From CAYRTV01 sp964505785 (GTDB lineage: Bacteria > Acidobacteriota > Aminicenantia > Aminicenantales > Aminicenantaceae), in contig CAZDJZ010000011.1 of the NCBI GenBank assembly GCA_964505785.1, positions 1 to 64,000 of the forward strand: DNA of 64,000 bases. The letters are read 5' to 3'. Positions 1-7,375 of this stretch are shown here, one piece after another. The first letter of the stretch is position 1. Each line of letters starts with the position of its first letter. A program made the translations under genes and the position numbers. Below the pieces are notes generated by a model. That model saw only the letters and a program-made list of their open reading frames with translations, searched no databases and was not told where the DNA came from.

Positions 1-1
1 A

Positions 2-48
2 AACCGGACATTTCTACGTTGCTAAGAACCGGACATTTTTACTTTGCC
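2..48. repeat. Two direct copies of a ~22-bp motif
   Basis: Two near-identical copies of aaccggacatttytackttg lie at about 2-23 and 27-48. They sit at the edge of the window just before the promoter of the first operon. They could be the end of an insertion sequence lying to the left (IS21-type ends often carry several such copies) or paired operator sites. The sequence alone does not decide. Confidence 0.5.
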
Positions 49-71
49 TTGACATGCAATCCTTAATATCT

Positions 72-100
72 TTGACTCGCCTGATGACCTGTGCTATAAA
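72..100 (+). promoter_or_regulatory. Sigma70-type promoter of the dapA-like operon
   Basis: TTGACT (72-77) and TATAAA (95-100) are separated by exactly 17 bases. Transcription would start near 107, giving a leader of about 40 nt with a strong AAGGAGG (135-141) in front of the ATG at 148. The leader is too short for a riboswitch such as the lysine element. Confidence 0.7.
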
Positions 101-147
101 TCTCCATTAAGATACATCCAAGATACTATCAAACAAGGAGGCTGATA

Positions 148-1026
148 ATGCTGCAAGGTGCTTTCACTTTATTGATAACCCCATTTGATGAAAACTTGAA
201 ATTAGATGAAAACGGCCTGCGTATACTCGTCCGCCGCCAAATCGAAAGCGGCATAGATGGTATTGCTCCCCTGGGAGTGACCGGAGAAAGCCCCGCTTTG
301 ACGGAAGAGGAAATAAAACGAGTTGTTTCAATTATCGTTGAAGAAGCCAAAGGGCATTGTAAGATCGCACCTGACACATGCTCCAATAATCTTGAGCAGT
401 GCCGCCGCAGAATTGGAATGTTTGCTGATCTAGGCTGTGAATACGCTGTTGTTTTCGCACCGTTTTTGGTTAAACCCCTCCCGCCTGGGGTCATTGACTT
501 TTATGAAAACCTGGCGGACTCGTCTCCGCTTCCTCTGCTCATCCACAATGCCGAAGCCCGGGTGGGAATCAATGTTTCTCCGGATACATACGCCCGCCTG
601 GCCAAACATACAAACATTATCGGAACAAAAGACGGAAATAAATTGATGGACCATCTGGCTAAAGTTCTTTACAAAACGGAAGGTCAAGAATTCAGCGTGT
701 TTACCGGCAAAGACACCACCGCCTATCCCTTGATGTCATTTGGAGGAAGCGGGGTTTTCTCAGTAGCGGGAAACATCGTTCCCGAAGTTATGCGTGACCT
801 GATTGCCTTTTGCCTGGATAAAAATTTCACAAAAGCCCGCGAACTCCATACCTCCTATTTCGAGCTTTTTGAAGCCCTGCGGATGGAAACAAATCCCATG
901 GCATCTAAAGAAGCACTACGGCTAATGGGACTGCCGGGAGGCGATCTTCGTCCGCCCTTGACCCGCTTAAGTGAACCCAAAAGACACATCCTAAAAGAGC
1001 AGCTGAAAAAGAAAGGTCTGATTTGA
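148..1026 (+). CDS. DapA-family pyruvate aldolase/lyase with altered active site
   Basis: This is a 292-residue TIM-barrel protein of the dihydrodipicolinate synthase / N-acetylneuraminate lyase family, full length and collinear with E. coli DapA without gaps through the active site. The Schiff-base lysine (K161, in GTKDG) and R138 are present. The three residues that relay protons in E. coli DapA are all replaced: T44 is V, Y107 is L (FLVKP instead of YYNRP) and Y133 is H (LIHNAEAR instead of ILYNVPSR). Pyruvate condensation is therefore plausible, but authentic 4-hydroxy-tetrahydrodipicolinate synthesis is doubtful. It is the first gene of the operon and overlaps the next gene by 4 bases. 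The start is fixed by AAGGAGG 6 bases upstream. Family assignment is secure; the substrate is not. Confidence 0.85.
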   Translation: MLQGAFTLLITPFDENLKLDENGLRILVRRQIESGIDGIAPLGVTGESPALTEEEIKRVVSIIVEEAKGHCKIAPDTCSNNLEQCRRRIGMFADLGCEYAVVFAPFLVKPLPPGVIDFYENLADSSPLPLLIHNAEARVGINVSPDTYARLAKHTNIIGTKDGNKLMDHLAKVLYKTEGQEFSVFTGKDTTAYPLMSFGGSGVFSVAGNIVPEVMRDLIAFCLDKNFTKARELHTSYFELFEALRMETNPMASKEALRLMGLPGGDLRPPLTRLSEPKRHILKEQLKKKGLI

Positions 1027-1946
1027 AAAGTATAACACTCAAAGCTCCGGCGACTATTGCCAATTTCGGTCCTGGATTTGATATTTTCGCTTTAGCCCTA
1101 AGCCGGCCTTACGATGTTATTAAAATCCAGGAAAACCCGTCTGGCGCTATCACGATCAGCATAACCGGTGAAGGCGAACTTCTTCCCCTGGATCCCGGGA
1201 AAAATTCGGCCGGCGTCGCCGCCGCCGCTTATTTTAAAGCCTCCGGCCGACGGGCCGGATGCCATATTGAAATTCAGAAACACATTAAATCCCGTGCCGG
1301 ATTAGGAACATCAGGGGCTTCCGCGGCGGCAGCCGTTTACGGACTAAACAAATTATTCGAAGATAACATGGATGCCAACCACCTGATCGATATCGCCCGG
1401 CAAGGAGAAATCGCGTCCGGCAGCACGGCTCACGCGGATAATGCCGCCGGATGTCTTCTGGGGGGGTTTATCCTGATCAAAAATTACTCGCCACTCTCGA
1501 TAAAAAAAATCAATCCCCCGGTTATCCCTATAGTCCTCTGTGCGATGAAAAAAAAACACTTGACCACTAGAGGCAATATCCCTTCTGCATTTGCTTTGGA
1601 TCAATTAACCGGACAAATGTCCGGCGCCGCAGCGGTCATTCACGCCATAATGACAGGAGACCTGAAAGAAATTGGAGAAGCTGTCAGTTCAGATTATGTA
1701 TCAGAGCCGGTTAGAGCCCAGGACATTTCCGGCTATTTTCAATTAAAAAAGGCCGTACTCAACGCCGGCGCCTTCGGATGCAATATAAGCGGCGGCGGAT
1801 CAACCGTATTCGCTATTTGCCCGGACCTGCTCAAAGAAAAAATCAGTCATGTGATGCAGAATCATTTGCAAAAATACGGACTCGACGGAGATGTGATCCA
1901 AACCCAGTCCAGCAATAAAGGAATCGAAGAAATCCATGGATTATAA
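1023..1946 (+). CDS. thrB: Homoserine kinase (GHMP family)
   Basis: A 307-residue GHMP kinase predicted to phosphorylate L-homoserine to O-phosphohomoserine for threonine synthesis. Diagnostic blocks are ANFGPGFDIFALAL near the N-terminus (ThrB has ANLGPGFD), the phosphate-binding loop SRAGLGTSGASAAAA near residue 90, HADNAAGCLLGG in the middle and the C-terminal GCNISGGGSTVF. The start is a TTG overlapping the TGA of the dapA-like gene, preceded by AAAGG, which implies translational coupling. It sits inside what otherwise looks like a lysine-type gene set, so either branches of the aspartate family are co-expressed or the kinase acts on a related substrate. A homoserine dehydrogenase is encoded 34 kb away at 35359. 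Confidence 0.88.
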   Translation: MKSITLKAPATIANFGPGFDIFALALSRPYDVIKIQENPSGAITISITGEGELLPLDPGKNSAGVAAAAYFKASGRRAGCHIEIQKHIKSRAGLGTSGASAAAAVYGLNKLFEDNMDANHLIDIARQGEIASGSTAHADNAAGCLLGGFILIKNYSPLSIKKINPPVIPIVLCAMKKKHLTTRGNIPSAFALDQLTGQMSGAAAVIHAIMTGDLKEIGEAVSSDYVSEPVRAQDISGYFQLKKAVLNAGAFGCNISGGGSTVFAICPDLLKEKISHVMQNHLQKYGLDGDVIQTQSSNKGIEEIHGL

Positions 1947-2646
1947 AAAAATTGCTGATCTTATTGCGAAAAGCAAAAAAACTACACCATCCACAGTCTA
2001 TATCCAGGGCGAATTCAAGCCGGAAGCTTTTTCCAGCGATAATTTCAAAGCCTTCGGCATCGGTTCCTTTTGGATATTGATTGGAGATTATCCATCAATC
2101 GAGAACTGGATGAAACAGAACCAAGATAAAATCCAGCACAGCCACTGTGAAATCCAGGCTCGTTATTCCGCACTCCCCCTAATGGATTTAAACCGGGTGG
2201 AAGCCCGGATTGAACCGGGCGCCGTTATAAGGAAAGGCGCCAAAATCGGCAAAGATTGTATCATTATGATGGGAGCTGTCATCAATATCGGAGCTGAAAT
2301 CGGAGAAAGAACCATGGTGGATATGAATGCGGTCATCGGGGCCCGCGCTCTAGTGGGCCGGGACTGCCATGTGGGTGCAGGCGCCGTCTTAGCCGGGGTA
2401 CTGGAGCCTCCCAGCAAAAAGGCGGTCAGGATTGAAGATAATGTCTTAATCGGAGCCAATGCAGTGGTTCTGGAAGGTGTAACAATAGGCAAGGGAAGCG
2501 TGGCGGCAGCCGGGGCGGTGGTCCTTGACGATGTTCCTGCAGGCTATATTGTCGCAGGGGTCCCGGCCCGCAAGATAAAGGATGTCAAAGACCTGCCGAA
2601 AAAGGATAAAATTTCCTTGGTCAAAGAACTGCGGCGGTTGAGATAG
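1936..2646 (+). CDS. dapH: Tetrahydrodipicolinate N-acetyltransferase (DapH type)
   Basis: A 236-residue left-handed beta-helix acyltransferase. Length and sequence closely track Bacillus DapH: RIEPGAVIRKGAKIG, IIMMGAVINIGAEIGE, VDMNAVIG, GAGAVLAGVLEPPS, IGANAVVLEGVTIGKG and VAGVPARKIKD are all characteristic. Residues ~1-85 form the alpha-helical N-terminal domain and ~88-210 the hexapeptide-repeat coil. The enzyme acetylates tetrahydrodipicolinate with acetyl-CoA in the acetylase branch of diaminopimelate/lysine synthesis. The ATG overlaps the end of thrB by 11 bases. The DapH resemblance is the best argument that this operon makes diaminopimelate, despite the odd aldolase and aminotransferase around it. 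Confidence 0.9.
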   Translation: MDYKKIADLIAKSKKTTPSTVYIQGEFKPEAFSSDNFKAFGIGSFWILIGDYPSIENWMKQNQDKIQHSHCEIQARYSALPLMDLNRVEARIEPGAVIRKGAKIGKDCIIMMGAVINIGAEIGERTMVDMNAVIGARALVGRDCHVGAGAVLAGVLEPPSKKAVRIEDNVLIGANAVVLEGVTIGKGSVAAAGAVVLDDVPAGYIVAGVPARKIKDVKDLPKKDKISLVKELRRLR

Positions 2647-2650
2647 TATA

Positions 2651-3667
2651 ATGAATTTATTCCGTTTCACAAAAAAACTTCTTTCCATCCCTTCTCCTTC
2701 CGGTCATGAGAAGGAAATTGCAGACTTCCTCTCTGCGTTTTTCCAATACCACGATATTCCCTTTGAACAGCAAAAAATCAGTGAAAACCGCTATAATCTT
2801 TGGGTTTTTCCTGCAGCGGAACAATCCGTCATGCTGTGCACGCATTTGGATACGGTTACTCCCTTTATTCCTCCTTCCGAAGATCAACACTATCTATACG
2901 GAAGAGGGGCCTGTGACGCCAAAGGCATAATGGCGGCCATGATCCAGGCCGCCCGTGAACTGAAAGCAGATGGCCGTTCCGGGTTCGGGCTTCTCTTAGT
3001 GGCAGGAGAGGAAGCCGACAGCCTCGGCGCGAAAGCAGCCTCATCCAGCGGAAGATCCTCCAGGTATATTGTTGTCGGAGAACCGACACAAAACCGAATG
3101 GGAAAAAGCCATTATGGATACCTGGCCCTGGAACTCAAAGCCAAAGGCAAGGCTGCACATTCCGCTTTTCCTGCTTTAGGAGATTCAGCCGTCGATCAAA
3201 TCCTGGATGTGATCAACCGGCTGCGTTCATTGAAGATGATCCAGAGAGGGGGAGAAAACAGAGGTTTTATGAATGTCGCCCTGATTAAAGGCGGATCAGC
3301 CCCTAATGTCATACCGAAACACGCTGAAAGCATTGTGACCTTCCGCACCCGAATTTCCACAAACCGGTTATTAGAGGAAATTCAAAAAATTCTCCCCCGG
3401 TCTCTTGACATAAAAGTATTAAACAGGGCTGAGCCGCAAACCCTTTTCACTATACCTCCATTTGACCAAGCTGTATTGCCTTATGGAACCGATATCCCTT
3501 ATTTAAAAGTGTTCGGGCAGCCCCTTCTCTTCGGACCGGGTTCAGGAGAGGATGCCCATACCGAGCAGGAAAAAATCAGTAAACCGGAACTTCTTGACGC
3601 TGTTGCTCATTATAAAACAATCGTCAAGCACCTCATAAATGAGGAGGGAGGGGATGAACCGCAATGA
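2651..3667 (+). CDS. M20-family metallo-deacylase (DapE/ArgE/LysK-like)
   Basis: A 338-residue M20 amidohydrolase that would remove the acyl blocking group, by context an N-acetyl group from acetyl-diaminopimelate or a related intermediate. The two-metal site is intact: CTHLDTV (His and Asp), YGRGACDAKG (bridging Asp), AGEEAD (catalytic Glu plus ligand), VGEPT and a C-terminal GSGEDAHTE. The dimerisation 'lid' lies at roughly residues 155-265 (HYGYLALELKAKGKAAHSA). It starts 4 bases after dapH stops and overlaps the aminotransferase gene, so it is clearly co-transcribed. M20 substrate is hard to predict; the DapH neighbour favours N-acetyl-LL-diaminopimelate, but LysK-type or ArgE-type activity cannot be excluded. 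Confidence 0.85.
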   Translation: MNLFRFTKKLLSIPSPSGHEKEIADFLSAFFQYHDIPFEQQKISENRYNLWVFPAAEQSVMLCTHLDTVTPFIPPSEDQHYLYGRGACDAKGIMAAMIQAARELKADGRSGFGLLLVAGEEADSLGAKAASSSGRSSRYIVVGEPTQNRMGKSHYGYLALELKAKGKAAHSAFPALGDSAVDQILDVINRLRSLKMIQRGGENRGFMNVALIKGGSAPNVIPKHAESIVTFRTRISTNRLLEEIQKILPRSLDIKVLNRAEPQTLFTIPPFDQAVLPYGTDIPYLKVFGQPLLFGPGSGEDAHTEQEKISKPELLDAVAHYKTIVKHLINEEGGDEPQ

Positions 3668-5057
3668 ATTTATGCAGGAATTGATCAAAAATTATTCCTT
3701 AAAAAATAAAAAATCCAAGGAAATTTTCACTTCCGCTTCTCAATCTCAAATCGGGGGAGGAAGCCATAATCTCAGGCTTTTCCCGCCCTTCCCCATCTAT
3801 GCCGAAAGATGCCGTGGATCCTCGATTTGGGATTCAGATGGAAATGTTTATATCGATTTCTGGCAAGGCCATTTTGCCAATGTTTTAGGCCATAATCCTC
3901 CTGTCGTTACACAAAGGCTGCAACAGCTGTATAAAAAAGGCCAGGGATTGGAAACCGGATTCCCCGAGTCCAATCAAAGAAAACTTGCTGAGCTTATCCT
4001 GAGTAAAATAAAGGCGGACAATATCCGTTTCACAACCAGCGGAACCTTGGCGACAATGTATGCCGTGATGCTTGCCAAGGCGTATACGGGCAAAGAAAAA
4101 GTACTGAAAACCGGAGGCGGTTGGCATGGTGCGCATCCTTTTTTACTGAAAGGAATTTCGACGTACCGGGAAGGATTGAATCAGATTGAATCCCGGGGGC
4201 TTCCCGAAGCTATGGATTCCATGATTCTAGTGACCCGTTTCAATGACATCGGTGACCTTGAAAGAATTTTTTTGACCTACGGAAAAGAAACCGCCTGTTT
4301 TATCATAGAGCCATTTATTGGAGCCGGTGGATTTATTTTTTCTTCACGTGAATATCTTCAGAAAGCCAGGGATTTGACCGCAAAATACGGTGTTGTTTTG
4401 ATTTTTGACGAAGTGGTATCCGGATTCAGATTTCATGCAGGTCCGCTGCAAAGCTTGTATGGGATCGATCCTGATTTGACCGTACTTGGAAAAGCTATCG
4501 GCGGCGGCATGCCTGTCAGCGCCGTTACCGGAAAGAATGACATTTTATCCCTATGCGGACAAGAGATAAAAAAAGAAGACCGGGTTAAATTCGAAGGGGG
4601 GACTTTTTCCGGCCACCCTTCAGCCATGCTGGCCGGTGTCACCTATCTTCAATATCTCATCGAAAACGAAGACGAGATCTATCCTAGAATCGGCAAATGG
4701 GGAAGCTGCGTGAGAAATAGCATAGAAGATATCTTTTCATCCTGCGGTTTTAATGTGAAATGCACTGGTGACGGAAATAAGATCACCGGCAGCAGCTCAC
4801 TGGCCGGAGTGCATTTTTTACGCCGCCCCATCGATAAAATCACTACACCGGAACAGGCTTGGAATCCCGAAGTCAGTAATGTAGAATTACGCGAGCACAC
4901 CTTTAAGTTAGCAATGATTCTCGAAGGATTCTACACCTTTCATGGCTTCGGAGCGGTTTCCGCTGCGCATACACAAAAAGAAATTCAATCCGCTCTGGAT
5001 GCCGTTGAACGAATAGCCCGGAAATGGAAAGAAAAACACGTTCAGGACTGGTTATAG
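3654..5057 (+). CDS. Class III PLP aminotransferase (GSA-aminomutase-like)
   Basis: A fold-type I PLP enzyme of the glutamate-1-semialdehyde aminomutase / class III branch. It shows the substrate-entry block DSDGNVYIDFWQGHFANVLGH, TTSGTLATMYA for the phosphate, IFDEVVSGFRF with the PLP-binding Asp and VLGKAIGGGMP with the Schiff-base Lys. The chosen ATG (3654) has AGGAGG 6 bases upstream; an in-frame ATG at 3639 lies before that site and is less likely, so the protein is about 467 residues. It overlaps the deacylase by 14 bases. The usual acetyl-diaminopimelate aminotransferase is a class I enzyme, so a class III enzyme here is a replacement or a sign of a different product. True GSA aminomutase would normally sit with heme genes, and none are seen. 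Confidence 0.85.
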   Translation: MNRNEFMQELIKNYSLKNKKSKEIFTSASQSQIGGGSHNLRLFPPFPIYAERCRGSSIWDSDGNVYIDFWQGHFANVLGHNPPVVTQRLQQLYKKGQGLETGFPESNQRKLAELILSKIKADNIRFTTSGTLATMYAVMLAKAYTGKEKVLKTGGGWHGAHPFLLKGISTYREGLNQIESRGLPEAMDSMILVTRFNDIGDLERIFLTYGKETACFIIEPFIGAGGFIFSSREYLQKARDLTAKYGVVLIFDEVVSGFRFHAGPLQSLYGIDPDLTVLGKAIGGGMPVSAVTGKNDILSLCGQEIKKEDRVKFEGGTFSGHPSAMLAGVTYLQYLIENEDEIYPRIGKWGSCVRNSIEDIFSSCGFNVKCTGDGNKITGSSSLAGVHFLRRPIDKITTPEQAWNPEVSNVELREHTFKLAMILEGFYTFHGFGAVSAAHTQKEIQSALDAVERIARKWKEKHVQDWL

Positions 5058-5077
5058 GAAAGAGCGCCGGGGCTTGC

Positions 5078-5473
5078 TTATTCCGCTTTTATATCTTTTG
5101 AATTTTCCCAAAGCCCATGTATATTGCAATAGCTGGACGCAAAGATTGTTCCGGATTTTTCGGTTTTGAAGCTGAACACAGCGGAATGGTGGGTATACAC
5201 GGTACTCGTATCCGGTCCCTCCGGTGATTCTCCATGAGCGGTGAATTCCGCTTTCCCAATCTGATAAGGAAACTTTCCATCTTCCGGTTTGAAATAAACC
5301 TCTATCCAACGGATATGGTGTTCGGTTTTGTTGGGATGGTCCACTTCTTTTCCCACTCTCACTTCTGCCTGAAAAACCTCTCCTTTCTTGATCGTATCCG
5401 GGGCTTCAATAACCGGAACATGCTTTTCAGTTTTCCAGTCCGCACTTTGATATAATTCTCTAAAATCCGTCAT
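5078..5473 (-). CDS. Superoxide reductase (neelaredoxin / desulfoferrodoxin C-domain type)
   Basis: A 131-residue single-domain superoxide reductase that reduces superoxide to peroxide without making oxygen, typical of anaerobes. The iron ligands are visible: EKHVP near the N-terminus (E16, K17, H18), H46, H52/53, and C116 with H119 in the C-terminal CNIHG. There is no N-terminal desulforedoxin Cys4 domain, so this is the one-iron class. It is the last gene of a five-gene minus-strand operon, 12 bases after the DJ-1/PfpI gene. It converges on the aminotransferase gene with a 20-base gap and no obvious terminator hairpin. Confidence 0.9.
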   Translation of the reverse strand: MTDFRELYQSADWKTEKHVPVIEAPDTIKKGEVFQAEVRVGKEVDHPNKTEHHIRWIEVYFKPEDGKFPYQIGKAEFTAHGESPEGPDTSTVYTHHSAVFSFKTEKSGTIFASSYCNIHGLWENSKDIKAE

Positions 5474-5485
5474 ATATTCCTCCTT

Positions 5486-5995
5486 CTATTTCAATTTTTT
5501 TAATGCTTCTTTCACAAATGCCGGGATATCCCCAGGGTTTCGGCTGGACACCAGGCTGCCGTCAACCACCACTTCTTCATCTATAAATTCTGCCCCGGCA
5601 TTTTTAATATCCTGAACAATCGATTTCCAGCCGGTGAGTCTGCGGCCTTCCAAGACCCGTGCCGTTATCAGCAGCTGCGGCCCATGACAAATAGAAAAAA
5701 CCGGTTTGTTATTCTGCATAAAATTTTTAACAAAATCAAGGGCTGCTTTATGTATACGCAGCTTATCCGGGGAATATCCGCCGGGAATCAATAGAGCGTC
5801 AAAATCATCCGGATCGGCATCTCCCAGGGTCTGATCCACTTTGACTTTGGTTCCCTGTTTTTTGCCGGATACTATTTTCCCGGCTTTGACGCCTACGACT
5901 GTCACTTTATGACCTTCTTCATGAAATTCATTCACCGGTTTCGTAAACTCGACATCTTCAAACCAATCATCTAGAATTACGGCTATGTTTGCCAT
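5486..5995 (-). CDS. DJ-1/PfpI family protein
   Basis: A 169-residue flavodoxin-like protein of the DJ-1/ThiJ/PfpI superfamily. The nucleophile elbow FSICHGPQ carries Cys103 followed by His104, and the companion Glu is in WFEDVEF. The C-terminal DEEVVVDGSLVSSRNPGDIPAF block is typical of the YhbO/PfpI subgroup. Members of this subgroup act as stress-induced chaperones, deglycases or proteases; the exact activity is disputed and cannot be read from sequence. Its place between a universal stress protein and superoxide reductase supports a role in repairing or clearing oxidatively damaged protein. Confidence 0.88.
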   Translation of the reverse strand: MANIAVILDDWFEDVEFTKPVNEFHEEGHKVTVVGVKAGKIVSGKKQGTKVKVDQTLGDADPDDFDALLIPGGYSPDKLRIHKAALDFVKNFMQNNKPVFSICHGPQLLITARVLEGRRLTGWKSIVQDIKNAGAEFIDEEVVVDGSLVSSRNPGDIPAFVKEALKKLK

Positions 5996-6010
5996 TTTCC
6001 CTCCCCGGAT

Positions 6011-6469
6011 CTATTCGCTCTTTTCCGGAGCCCGGATTGACAAGACCGGGACATTCGATGTCCGAACCACTTTTTCCGCCACTGAACCGAATACAAGATG
6101 TTTTATTCCAGTTAATCCGTGAGTGGCAATGACAATCATGCCGCAATTTTCTTCTTCGGCGGTTTTTGTGATACGTTCGGCCGGGCTCCCATGAATTATT
6201 TTACCGCTATAATGGACCTCTTTTGAAACATATTTATCCGCCATATCCTTTATGGCGTTCTCTGCGGATTTTTTCAGCTCGTCCTGATACATCGCCACAT
6301 TAAAACCCGAAGGCGGGGTGGTTGAGGACGGAACAGGAACCGGGCTGACAACATGCAAGAGAATCAACTCCGCTGAAAATTTTTCAGCCAAGTCATTGGC
6401 TGCTTTAACAGCTTCCTGTGAAGCTTCGCTGAAATCCGTCGGGCATAATATTTTTTTTATATTTTTCAT
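6011..6469 (-). CDS. Universal stress protein (UspA family)
   Basis: A 152-residue single UspA domain: KKILCPTDFSEASQEA at the start, LILLHVV after strand 2, and the ATP-binding GTHGL-type loop, here ATHGLTGIKHLVFGSVAEKVVR, followed by VPVLSIR. This second motif (G-2x-G-9x-G-S/T) marks the nucleotide-binding Usp class. Cytoplasmic. It is the middle gene of the stress operon, 15 bases upstream of the DJ-1/PfpI gene. Confidence 0.9.
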   Translation of the reverse strand: MKNIKKILCPTDFSEASQEAVKAANDLAEKFSAELILLHVVSPVPVPSSTTPPSGFNVAMYQDELKKSAENAIKDMADKYVSKEVHYSGKIIHGSPAERITKTAEEENCGMIVIATHGLTGIKHLVFGSVAEKVVRTSNVPVLSIRAPEKSE

Positions 6470-6495
6470 TTTTTCCCTCCCGTCATTTTACCGTA

Positions 6496-6786
6496 TTATT
6501 TTTCAAACCGGGACCGCGCTTTTTTCAGGGCACCCGTCAATTCATTCATGGAATCGTCAAGCCCATCTTTCAAGTCTTCCCAGGCGTTCCCACTCTTTTC
6601 TCGTAATCCGGCTAATTTTTCCTGTACATTATCTCTTTTCTCTTCCAGCTCTTTCTTTTTTTGCTGGAATTCAATTTTGGATTCAGCTTTTTCGCGGTCA
6701 GCTTGGGCCTTCAGCTTATCAATTTCCGCTTTCAATTCTTCCAATTTCGCTTCTGCGGCCTCGATATAAGCGTTTTTATCACTCAT
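6496..6786 (-). CDS. Small coiled-coil protein of unknown function
   Basis: A 96-residue protein, very rich in Lys, Glu and Ala and almost all helix. Heptad-like spacing runs from about residue 8 to 70 (AEAKLEELKAEIDKLKAQAD and onward), ending in a basic amphipathic tail with KKARSRFEK. It has no signal peptide, transmembrane segment or cysteine. It resembles small 'sll1863-like' coiled-coil stress proteins only in general character. The intact frame, its place in a five-gene operon and the ribosome site before it (rich in GGA) support a real gene. A structural or scaffolding role with the neighbouring coiled-coil protein is a guess. Confidence 0.65.
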   Translation of the reverse strand: MSDKNAYIEAAEAKLEELKAEIDKLKAQADREKAESKIEFQQKKKELEEKRDNVQEKLAGLREKSGNAWEDLKDGLDDSMNELTGALKKARSRFEK

Positions 6787-6804
6787 GTTAAAATCCTCCT
6801 TTTT

Positions 6805-7119
6805 TTATTGTTCGTCTATCATAAAGTCATTCAATCTTTTCTCGGCTTTTTGCAATGATCCGCCGATACGCGTTATGTCCTTTTCGATTTCATCCAGCAT
6901 TTTCACTCTTTCTTTGCCGCCGGCCGCCCCCAGCTTATGCATTTTCTTTCTTTCTTCATCCAAAAAAATCCGCATATCCGATATCTGTTTCTTATAATCA
7001 ATTTTCGATTCCCAGTCAGCATCATCCAATTTTATTTCTATCTCATTCAACTGTTCTTCCCATTCTTTGATCTGACTTTGTAATTTTCTTAAAAATAATT
7101 CTTCCTTGTTTTTATTCAT
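6805..7119 (-). CDS. Small coiled-coil protein, first gene of the stress operon
   Basis: A 104-residue soluble, highly charged helical protein with two coiled-coil stretches (about residues 5-35 and 45-95) separated by WESKIDYKKQ. No cysteine, no membrane segment. It begins the minus-strand run that continues through the 96-residue coiled-coil protein, the Usp, DJ-1/PfpI and superoxide reductase, with gaps of 12-26 bases. The region upstream (7120-7375) is AT-rich and must carry the operon promoter, though no clean -35/-10 pair stands out. The function is not recognisable; paired charged coiled-coil proteins in such operons may form heterodimers. Confidence 0.65.
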   Translation of the reverse strand: MNKNKEELFLRKLQSQIKEWEEQLNEIEIKLDDADWESKIDYKKQISDMRIFLDEERKKMHKLGAAGGKERVKMLDEIEKDITRIGGSLQKAEKRLNDFMIDEQ

Positions 7120-7375
7120 GGAAATTTTCCCCTAACTTCCTCCATTAATCCAGCCGGCCAAATTATCATCTGTTTTCATCGTTCTTAAAGCATACATCAT
7201 ATATATTAAATACAAGAAACATGCCAAGTGAAATGGATTTATTTTTCCCTGAAAGATAGAAAATTTTTAAAAAACCAGGTGAACTCCGGTTTCATTATGC
7301 AGGAAAAATCCGGTTATATGGGAATACTGCGTAAGGAATAAATAACAATCCCCGGCTTCGCAACGGATGCAGGGA

